Source: DATKYQ01 sp964640665 (lineage in GTDB: Bacteria > Myxococcota > B64-G9). Taken from it: a stretch of DNA of 64,000 bases. Where the stretch lies: positions 4,394 to 68,393 of the forward strand of contig CAZXHT010000022.1 of assembly GCA_964640665.1 (NCBI GenBank), in the 5' to 3' direction. The notes under the pieces were generated by a model. The model was given only the letters and a program-made list of their open reading frames with translations. It searched no databases and was not told the origin of the DNA. Shown piece after piece: positions 40,984-48,097 of the stretch. The position numbers and the translations under genes are program-made. The stretch's first letter is position 1, and each line of letters starts with the position of its first letter.

Positions 40984-41576
40984 ACATTGAAGGTATTAAT
41001 TCTCATGGCAATGCCCTGACGCACATGAACAAGTCACTGGATATAGAAAGCTTTTTGTCCAAGATCGACGGCGGAGTTGAGCTCGAGACGCTGATTTTGG
41101 CCGATTCACTTCTGCAAAAAAAGATTGGACGCGAGATGCGAAAGGCCAGCCGGGATATGCAGAGGAAAGCCCTCGAAGCGGCCATCAAGAAGATGAAGGC
41201 CGCGGCTTCCGACCGGATGTGGTCGGCGGTTGTCGGTGCTGCACTCGATACGTTTGTATCACTATGCTCGTTTCAACTAAGCAACGCAGCCGGTCAGTTC
41301 GTGGATAATACAGCCAAGCTGGGTTATGGGCTAGTGAAGGCAGAGAGCGAAGTTCTCAAGGCAATAAATCCCTTTGAGCAAATGGCAACCTCGGATGACT
41401 GTGCGGCCAAGCGACTCGAGCAGGCCTCGAACATGGAGGCCGGGCGTGCAGGAGACGCCAAGGATCTCATCCAAAGCGCAAGGGATCTCGAGCAGCGTAT
41501 GCTTGCCAACATCGAGAAGGCAGACCAGAACGAACATCAGGCTCGATTGGATCTGGCGCGCCGGATTGGTGGATAG
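40980..41576 (+). CDS. Paralogous translocator-like amphipathic protein
   Basis: 198 residues, no signal peptide. After the IESFLSKIDGGVELE segment shared with the preceding protein comes a basic helix (KALEAAIKKMKAAASDRMW). A weakly hydrophobic stretch follows (SAVVGAALDTFVSLCSFQLS), then a helical C-terminus (DAKDLIQSARDLEQRMLANI) resembling the other operon products. It is the last gene; the M48 gene 14 nt further is on the other strand. It could be the minor translocator of the pair. Confidence 0.5.
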   Translation: MNIEGINSHGNALTHMNKSLDIESFLSKIDGGVELETLILADSLLQKKIGREMRKASRDMQRKALEAAIKKMKAAASDRMWSAVVGAALDTFVSLCSFQLSNAAGQFVDNTAKLGYGLVKAESEVLKAINPFEQMATSDDCAAKRLEQASNMEAGRAGDAKDLIQSARDLEQRMLANIEKADQNEHQARLDLARRIGG

Positions 41577-41590
41577 TCCGGCCGGGTTCT

Positions 41591-42892
41591 CTACGACGGT
41601 GGCGCCGGTAGCGGCAGGGCGTCTTTTCCAAGGTGCAGACCGTTTTTTCGGGCCCAGGTGAAGCCGAAATTTATTCTCTGCATCACTGTTGGATGGTGGC
41701 CGAATAGAAACTGATCCCAGGCAGGGGGATCTGGGTGGTAATGGTTTTTCCTGGCCAGGCGGATGAACAGCGAGCAGAAGGCCGCGGGATCGCGGGTCAG
41801 CCTGAGCGCCTCGGTGTCGGCTATATGCTCCTCGCGCCGGTTGAGCCAGGCCGAGAGCGGCTCGTTTGCCAGGAAAATCAACTGCAAGACAAGCAGCAAA
41901 AGCGGCAGTACGGCCGGATCGGCCCTGGCACCCAGCCCGAAGCGCTTGACCCTCGGGGCCCGAAGCAGCACCAATTGGCAGATCAGTAAAAAGACCAAGG
42001 CCGCCAGCACGGCCTTCATCCAGCCGCTCTTACCATGGTCGTGAATCTGGTGGCCCAATTCGTGGGCCATGGCCACGAGTATTTCCCGTTGCGGGAATTC
42101 CCTTACCAGATTGTCTCCGAGGATCACTCTGCGCGTCGGCCCCTGGCCCATGACATGCGCCCCGACCCGCCGCGTGCGCTTGGAGGAGTCCTTGATCTCG
42201 ACCTTGCCGGCCTCGAAGCCCGCCTTGTGCACCAGTTGCTCTATCGCCGTGCGCAACTCGCCCTGTGGCAGCTCGGTGTAGTCGTTGTAGATCCGGGCCC
42301 GGTAGGGAGTCAGCATGGCCCACAGGAAGAGCCCGCCCGCCACCGCGCCCCACAGCCACAGCCACCAACTGCGCCGCAGGCGCCTGGCCAGCCCGAACAG
42401 ACCGACGCCCAAAAACATTCCCAGGATACATCCCGAGGTCAGCGACTTGGCCCAGTCGAGCCACCACTGACCGAGAGTGATCGTCGCCAGGCCGCGTTCG
42501 TGCTCGAGTATGTATCCGGAGAAAAACGAAAGCGGCGTCTGCAAGGCGGCATATAAAAGCAGCAACAAGACCGGAAACAAGCCGTCAATGATCCAGCGGC
42601 CGCGCTCCTCCGCGGCACCGGGCATGTTTCCGCTCAACCGCTCGAAGGCCGCGGCCAGCCGGCGCAAGACCGGCGCCCGGGCTCCCAGGCGGCAAAGGAG
42701 CCGATTGCCGTAGAGCCAATTTGCCGTTGCCGCCGCGCGCTTTCGCAGCACGAGGTGAATGCCTGTAAACATCACCACGGTCAGGAAAGCAAGCTTGAGC
42801 CCCAGGCTGGTGAAAGACAGCAGATCGTCAACCAGCCACTGGTGCGCCCAGGCGGACAGTTCCTGCGGGGAGAAAAACGCGCTCGGTTCCAC
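41591..42892 (-). CDS. M48-family membrane metalloprotease (Ste24/HtpX-like)
   Basis: 433 residues from a GTG at 42892. Several membrane spans fill the first 200 residues. The zinc site HELGH (ILVAMAHELGHQIHDHG) and the downstream Glu ligand (NRREEHIADTEALRL) are intact. The size and multi-span N-terminus match CAAX-protease-type Ste24 homologues, which in bacteria degrade misfolded membrane proteins. The start overlaps the TPR lipoprotein stop, so both are in one operon. Confidence 0.88.
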   Translation of the reverse strand: MEPSAFFSPQELSAWAHQWLVDDLLSFTSLGLKLAFLTVVMFTGIHLVLRKRAAATANWLYGNRLLCRLGARAPVLRRLAAAFERLSGNMPGAAEERGRWIIDGLFPVLLLLLYAALQTPLSFFSGYILEHERGLATITLGQWWLDWAKSLTSGCILGMFLGVGLFGLARRLRRSWWLWLWGAVAGGLFLWAMLTPYRARIYNDYTELPQGELRTAIEQLVHKAGFEAGKVEIKDSSKRTRRVGAHVMGQGPTRRVILGDNLVREFPQREILVAMAHELGHQIHDHGKSGWMKAVLAALVFLLICQLVLLRAPRVKRFGLGARADPAVLPLLLLVLQLIFLANEPLSAWLNRREEHIADTEALRLTRDPAAFCSLFIRLARKNHYHPDPPAWDQFLFGHHPTVMQRINFGFTWARKNGLHLGKDALPLPAPPS

Positions 42893-43999
42893 TCAGGGCT
42901 CCGAATCGGGCAAGGGTTCGAAGAGGGTCAATACGCGGGCCTCGACTCGTTTCATCTCCTCGCGGGCCGCCCGGGTCCACTCGTTGTCCGAGCGGGTCCT
43001 TTCGGCAAGCTCCATCGTCATCTCGAAGACCTTGAGCGCCTTTCGCAACAAGACCGCCGTCTTTCTCTCGAGCATTTCCTTGTAGACGGCAGTTTCTTCC
43101 TCGCTCAGATCGGCAGGCGTGGGCGCCTGCTCCATTGCCTGGTGAAGGTGCAGGTAGAGAGTTCCGATACGGAAACCGGCGGCCGAGGCCCACTCGGGGT
43201 CCCCGTAACGGATCGTCCGCAGGTAGCCGGCCTGGGCGTCGAGGAGTAGCTCGGCCTTGGCCTCCAGATCGGCCCGCATCTGCTCTTCGGGAAGCCTGAG
43301 CGGAGCGCGATCGAAACGCTGCTCTGCCAGGCGCGCCAGGCGAAACTCGGCCCGCGCGGCAGGTGCGGGGTCGAGATACTCATCATGTGCCCGGCGCTTG
43401 AATATTCTCAGCGCGCCGCGAAAGGCGCTCTCGGCGGCATTTAGTTCGCCAAGCTCGGTCAAAGCCTCGCCGCGCAGCACCATGGCGTCGATCCTGTCGC
43501 TAATGGCAAGCTTGGGGCGATCGAGCAGGCGGGCCAGCAACTCGGCGGCCTCGCCGTGGCGCGAGAGACGTTCGAGGCAGGCGCTCTGGCGGAAGGCGGC
43601 GTCGACCCAGTCCTTCGAGGCGGTGAGCTTTGCGGTAATCAGCGCATAGCGCTCGACTGCGACGGCATTGTTGCCGAGATCTTCGAGGCAGCGCCCGGAG
43701 TCGAAGGCGGCGGCCGAAAGGTAACGCGACTCGGGAAACTCACTGATTATCCGATCGTAGAAAGGAAGTGCTCCTTTGCAGTCTCCGGCCTGCTGCAGAC
43801 GAACGCCTTCTTTAAAGAGAGTCGCCGCGTCGAAATCGGTCAGCCCAAGCTCATGGTCGGGTCGCAGGCCGATGTGCAGCGGGTCGAGGATGATTTCCCT
43901 GGCCGGCTGTTTTCTACGGGCCTGCTCGACGGGCGCGCAGCCCGCTCCCAGCATGAGTGTCGCGAGCAAGGGGACAATAGATGTTCTGAAAACGCTCAT
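42893..43999 (-). CDS. TPR lipoprotein
   Basis: 368 residues from the ATG at 43999, chosen because a lipoprotein signal follows (LLATLMLGAGC, Cys at 21) and it overlaps the yjbQ stop. TPR-like helices fill about 60-240 (ATLFKEGVRLQQAGDCKGAL, AAAFDSGRCLEDLGNNAVAV), then longer helices (EEETAVYKEMLERKTAVLLR). This is a plan seen in myxobacterial envelope proteins such as gliding or GldG-like accessory factors. Function unknown. Confidence 0.75.
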   Translation of the reverse strand: MSVFRTSIVPLLATLMLGAGCAPVEQARRKQPAREIILDPLHIGLRPDHELGLTDFDAATLFKEGVRLQQAGDCKGALPFYDRIISEFPESRYLSAAAFDSGRCLEDLGNNAVAVERYALITAKLTASKDWVDAAFRQSACLERLSRHGEAAELLARLLDRPKLAISDRIDAMVLRGEALTELGELNAAESAFRGALRIFKRRAHDEYLDPAPAARAEFRLARLAEQRFDRAPLRLPEEQMRADLEAKAELLLDAQAGYLRTIRYGDPEWASAAGFRIGTLYLHLHQAMEQAPTPADLSEEETAVYKEMLERKTAVLLRKALKVFEMTMELAERTRSDNEWTRAAREEMKRVEARVLTLFEPLPDSEP

Positions 44000-44442
44000 G
44001 TTTCTTTCGACACGCCTTTCACGCCCAGGTTCCGGGATGAGTCCTTCGTTGCAGAAACCACCTGCACCTGGAACCTGCGCCGGCGCGGGCCGTCGAATTC
44101 GCAGAAGAAGACCGACTGCCAGGTACCCAGCAGCGGGCGGCCGCCGTTGACTATTACCTGCACACAAGAGCCCACCAGCGATGACTTGACATGGGCGGCC
44201 GAGTTGCCCTCCGTGTGCCGGTAGCCCGCCTGCCAGGGAGCGATTTTGTCCAGGGCATACAGGATGTCCCGGGGCACGTCGGGATCGGCATTCTCGTTGA
44301 TGGTGATAGCGCCCGTGGTATGCGGGCAATAAACCAGCGCCAGGCCGTCTTCCACTCCACTTGCCTCGATCGCCTCGCGCAGCTGGCCCGTAATGTCCAC
44401 CAGCGATTCATGCCCGCGTGTGGAAATCTCGAAACTTTCCAT
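43996..44442 (-). CDS. yjbQ: YjbQ/UPF0047 family protein
   Basis: 148 residues, normal length. LVYCPHTTGAITINENADPD holds the conserved His/Thr/Asn-Glu cluster, and YRHTEGNSAAHVKSSLVG with GTWQSVFFCEFDGPRRR completes the active-site signature. The family can replace thiamine-phosphate synthase weakly; its true substrate is not settled. It overlaps the ArsA-like gene by 35 nt. Confidence 0.92.
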   Translation of the reverse strand: MESFEISTRGHESLVDITGQLREAIEASGVEDGLALVYCPHTTGAITINENADPDVPRDILYALDKIAPWQAGYRHTEGNSAAHVKSSLVGSCVQVIVNGGRPLLGTWQSVFFCEFDGPRRRRFQVQVVSATKDSSRNLGVKGVSKET

Positions 44443-45604
44443 TCTGTTCCCTCCCGTCGAAGATCAAGCGGCGTAGCCGCTCGAGCCCGGCGATATCATG
44501 CACATCCTGCTCGAGCAACGCTACGTTCACAAGTGATGAGCGGCCTGCGAGCTTGCGGCGCAATTCTTCAACGCGGCGCCGATCACGATCCGCAAGCATC
44601 TGAAGCATGCGCTGCGCACGTTCCATTACCGCGATAGAGTGTTCGACCTGTTCCTGAGAGCCGGCTTGTGAGGCGGTGAGCTTCTCGGCCAGCAGCTGGC
44701 GCCAGGTCGGTCCTTGCGGCAGGGGTGGAGGAGTCGGGCTGACACGGTTTACAACAAGAACCTCGGGCGCCAGGTCGCGGCTCATCAGGCGCTTGTGCAG
44801 CGAGAGGACCTCCTGAGACTGGCTCGCATCAGGAGATGTTACCAACACAAAGGAAGAAGAGTCCGAACGCAGGATCTCTTTCAGGGCGGCCGCCCTCTCG
44901 CGAAAACCCTCCATTAGTCCGGAGAAGAGATTGATGAAGGTGGCCAATTCCTTGAGGAAGGCCAAACCGGTGAACTTAGAAAGGATTTTAACGACGTAGC
45001 CGCCTGAGAAATCCAGCGTCAGCAGGCCTATTTTCCCAGCCAGCAAGGCGGGGCGCATCAGCCAGCGATAGCCGTCGTTGCCCAGCACATCCAGGATCCG
45101 ATCGGGGGCGTCGAGGAAGTCCATTCCGTGAATCGTGGGGGGAGTATCTACTACCACCAGATCGTATTCGCCCCTCATGTACAGGTGATATAGATCTTCC
45201 ATGGCGGCGTACTCGCGGGAACCAGCCAGGTCTTCGCACAGGCGGCGGAAGAAGGGGTGTGTGAGAATTTTCGTGCGCCGCTCGGGATCGGACACTTCGC
45301 GGGCGATCAATTCTTTTAGACTGCGCCCCGTATCGAGCATGACCACATCGAGCGGCACACGCGCCCGGACCGAGAGCTGTTCGAGGGTTCCCACTGTTAA
45401 AGTTTGCGTTTGTCCCGCCTCCAGCTTAGCTAGCCCCAGTGCGCTAGCCAGACGCATGGCCGGGTCGATCGTCAACACCAGGGCCCGCCGCCCCATAACC
45501 GCCGCCTGGAGCCCCAGCGTGGCGGCCAGCGTGGTCTTGCCGACTCCACCGGGACCCATGCTGACGATGATACGCTTTTCTAAGACGCTCTGCCCGAGGT
45601 TCAT
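44408..45604 (-). CDS. ArsA/Get3-like ATPase, second copy
   Basis: 398 residues from the ATG at 45604 that overlaps the stop of the first ATPase gene. SMGPGGVGKTTLAATLGLQA is the signature P-loop, VLTIDPAMRLASALGL switch I and DLVVVDTPPTIHGMDFLDAP switch II. A hydrophobic middle (GFRERAAALKEILRSDSSSF region) may bind client helices. Arsenic ligand cysteines are absent, so an arsenite pump role is unlikely. Tandem pairs of such ATPases, one with a GKGGVGKT loop, recur in Myxococcota-like genomes; client unknown. Confidence 0.82.
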   Translation of the reverse strand: MNLGQSVLEKRIIVSMGPGGVGKTTLAATLGLQAAVMGRRALVLTIDPAMRLASALGLAKLEAGQTQTLTVGTLEQLSVRARVPLDVVMLDTGRSLKELIAREVSDPERRTKILTHPFFRRLCEDLAGSREYAAMEDLYHLYMRGEYDLVVVDTPPTIHGMDFLDAPDRILDVLGNDGYRWLMRPALLAGKIGLLTLDFSGGYVVKILSKFTGLAFLKELATFINLFSGLMEGFRERAAALKEILRSDSSSFVLVTSPDASQSQEVLSLHKRLMSRDLAPEVLVVNRVSPTPPPLPQGPTWRQLLAEKLTASQAGSQEQVEHSIAVMERAQRMLQMLADRDRRRVEELRRKLAGRSSLVNVALLEQDVHDIAGLERLRRLIFDGREQNGKFRDFHTRA

Positions 45605-46563
45605 GCCGGCCTCCCGGCGGGCTCCGCAGGCCGGCCCGAAAAGACGATCTCGAACGCCGCGCTGATCTGCTCGATAGTGTCCGCGTCCCCGGTTGAATTC
45701 AGGATCTCGGGCAGATAGACGCATGGCAAATCGATACCGGCACGCAGGCGATCGAGGCAGATCTCCTGCAGGCGCAATCGCATGCGATGAAGCCGGCAGC
45801 TTTCTGCCAACGAACGGCCGATGTCGATACCGGCGGCTATCCGACAGACATTCTCGATTTGCTTGTCATACGGATCATCGAGAGTGCGATTGGCGACCAG
45901 CGTGCCGATTGGCAATCCAAGATCGTCCTTGAGCCGATGGTAGAGATCGACAGACTCGGTAACCGGCAATTCCTCGGGCAGTACCACGATATTGACAGCA
46001 CACCTGTCCCGATCGGCGATCAGAGACTGGATCCAGGCCGCGCCGTCATACAGGGGCCCACGCGAGACGCTTTCCAGCACCGAGCGCGGAGCCCCGAACA
46101 TCAGCGCGCCCGGCCCGGACGATGGCGCATCGGTGACGATCAGATCGTAGTCGCCCTGCTCGACCAGGTAAGCCAGGTGACCCAGCATCAGGATCTCGGA
46201 AAGTGCCGGCACCGCCCTGAGGAAGCGCCGCACCGCGCGCTGCTCGAAGACCGCCCGGTAGACCGAGCGCAACTTGAGCATCCGCATGGCGTAGGTTTGC
46301 AGCGCATCGGCCGGGGTGAGATTGCGCCAGTCGAGTCGCGGCCCCAGAGACAATGGGCCGTTCCCGGCCGGTGTGATTCCGAAAAGCGGCGGAATCTTGC
46401 CGGGCGAACGGATCTCCGCGAGTAATACGCGCTTCTTCGCCCGGGCGGCTGCCAGGCCGAAGGCGGCGGACACCGAGGTCTTGCCGACGCCGCCCTTGCC
46501 GGTGAAGAAGACCAAGCGCTTGGCGCCGACATTCGAAAGCCGCCTGTTTTCCTTGACTTCCAC
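45601..46563 (-). CDS. ArsA/Get3-like ATPase, first copy
   Basis: 320 residues from a GTG at 46563. The P-loop is LVFFTGKGGVGKTSVSAAFG, and YDLIVTDAPSSGPGALMFGA is switch II. RALARAVPALSEILMLGHLA-like sequence (about residue 110) is the helical client region. Coupled to the second ATPase by a 4-nt overlap; the two probably form a pseudo-heterodimer in the way the two halves of ArsA do. No arsenic-resistance genes are nearby. Confidence 0.82.
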   Translation of the reverse strand: MEVKENRRLSNVGAKRLVFFTGKGGVGKTSVSAAFGLAAARAKKRVLLAEIRSPGKIPPLFGITPAGNGPLSLGPRLDWRNLTPADALQTYAMRMLKLRSVYRAVFEQRAVRRFLRAVPALSEILMLGHLAYLVEQGDYDLIVTDAPSSGPGALMFGAPRSVLESVSRGPLYDGAAWIQSLIADRDRCAVNIVVLPEELPVTESVDLYHRLKDDLGLPIGTLVANRTLDDPYDKQIENVCRIAAGIDIGRSLAESCRLHRMRLRLQEICLDRLRAGIDLPCVYLPEILNSTGDADTIEQISAAFEIVFSGRPAEPAGRPA

Positions 46564-46659
46564 GAATGAGGATTATAAGCGTCGTTTGCACGGACACAAG
46601 CTGAATCTTGCCGCACCTGGCCAAACACTTCACGGCGGCTATTTACCGGGTTTTAGACC

Positions 46660-47427
46660 ATGCGACGAATAGCTTTCATCAACGAAAAGGGCGGTAGTTG
46701 CAAGACGACCCTGTCCGTTAACACAGCTGCATATATAGCCCATCACGGCAAGCGCGTGCTGCTGGTGGACATGGATCCACAGGGACAGGCGGGCAAGAGC
46801 CTTGGATTTTACGTGCGGGAGCTGTCTCCCAGCGTGAATGACCTGCTCATGGACCCGGCACTCAAGGCACAGGATGCAATTCGCGAAAGTCACATTGAGG
46901 GACTGGACGTCCTGATCTCGAATAAAACGCTTGCGGATTTCCCAGTGGAGGTCGCCGCGCATGACGATCGCGAGCGGAAGCTGGCCAAGAAAATAGCCGG
47001 TCTGAGCGACTACGATTACATCATCTTCGACTCACCACCCTCCATGGGATTGATTAACATTAACGTCATGCTGGCCTGCGAGGAGATCGTCGTCCCTGTG
47101 AACCTGACCTACCTGGCACTCGACGGCTGCGCCGAGATCGTCGAGTCGGTCGACCGCATGCGCGACCAGTTCGGCAAGCGGCACCTGGAGATTATCCTGG
47201 TGGTGCCAACTCTCTATCGCCCGACCAGGTTGGCCGACGAGATCATCCGTAAGCTGAAAAGCCACTTCCCCGGCAAGACGGCCAGGACGATCATCGGCTA
47301 CAACGTGAAGATCGACGAGGCCCAAAGCTACGGCCAGAGTATCTGGGAATACTCCAGTTGGTCGCGCGGGGCGCACATGCTCGAATCGTTGGCCAAGGAA
47401 ATCATTAATAGCGGCCCCGGGCTGTAG
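46660..47427 (+). CDS. ParA/MinD-like ATPase with variant Walker A
   Basis: 255 residues. The deviant Walker A reads FINEKGGSCKTTLSVN, with Cys where most ParA proteins have Gly; the signature Lys and the catalytic Lys remain. VLLVDMDPQGQAGKSLGF and YIIFDSPPSMGLININVM are the A' and B motifs. No ParB gene or parS-like repeat is adjacent. The next gene (convergent) is a PHA-granule regulator, so it might position granules or another cargo; that is conjecture. Confidence 0.85.
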   Translation: MRRIAFINEKGGSCKTTLSVNTAAYIAHHGKRVLLVDMDPQGQAGKSLGFYVRELSPSVNDLLMDPALKAQDAIRESHIEGLDVLISNKTLADFPVEVAAHDDRERKLAKKIAGLSDYDYIIFDSPPSMGLININVMLACEEIVVPVNLTYLALDGCAEIVESVDRMRDQFGKRHLEIILVVPTLYRPTRLADEIIRKLKSHFPGKTARTIIGYNVKIDEAQSYGQSIWEYSSWSRGAHMLESLAKEIINSGPGL

Positions 47428-47444
47428 GCAATGGTCGGTCGAGG

Positions 47445-48005
47445 TCAATGGTCTTTTAGGCGTGCCTCGAGTTCTTCTATGCGTTCGCGCAGGGTGGACA
47501 ATTGTTCCTTGAACTTTGCCCGCGAGCCCATGGCCTCGGTGAGCGCCGAGATACCCAGCTTCTTCTGAAAATCCTCCAGGACCTTCTGGGTAGACGAGAA
47601 GAAGTCGCGCACCTGGCGGGCCTTCTCCTCGACGGTCATTTCCGAACGGCGAACAATCTTGTCGACCCGGCGTTCGGCTTCTTCCTTGAGGGACTGCACC
47701 GGTTGTGTCACGCGGCGCTGGATGAAATCGGATATCGATGTGCCACTGGTGCGGATGATCTCCTTGAGCATGCCAAGCGGCATGCGCGTGGTCTGCTTCT
47801 TCTGCTCTTCGTATAGGATCTGCGCCAGGGTGACCTCGGTAAGATCCTTGCCGCTGCGATTGTCGATGATCTGGACTTCCTGGCCGGCCTTGACCAGGCC
47901 GGCAATTTCGTCCAGGGTGACATAGCGGCTCTCCAACGTGTCATACAGCTTGCGATTGGTATAGCGCTTGATGATCCTGGTACTTTGCTGCTCGTTGTCT
48001 CCCAT
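47445..48005 (-). CDS. phaR: Polyhydroxyalkanoate synthesis regulator (PhaR-like)
   Basis: 186 residues. IIKRYTNRKLYDTLESRYVT plus LDEIAGLVKAGQEVQIIDNR is the PHB/PHA accumulation regulator DNA-binding domain. DLTEVTLAQILYEEQKK is the second conserved block. A long C-terminal coiled coil (residues about 115-186) resembles phasin-type sequence (VLEDFQKKLGISALTEAMGS). PhaR proteins bind both DNA and PHA granules and repress phasin genes. No PHA synthase is in the window. Confidence 0.88.
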   Translation of the reverse strand: MGDNEQQSTRIIKRYTNRKLYDTLESRYVTLDEIAGLVKAGQEVQIIDNRSGKDLTEVTLAQILYEEQKKQTTRMPLGMLKEIIRTSGTSISDFIQRRVTQPVQSLKEEAERRVDKIVRRSEMTVEEKARQVRDFFSSTQKVLEDFQKKLGISALTEAMGSRAKFKEQLSTLRERIEELEARLKDH

Positions 48006-48097
48006 GCCTACACTGCCTACTCCCGTTGACGACAGGATGTCAATACTTGATTCTACAAAGGTAATAGAGCATGATGGGGGCGATCCGGGAGTGATAA

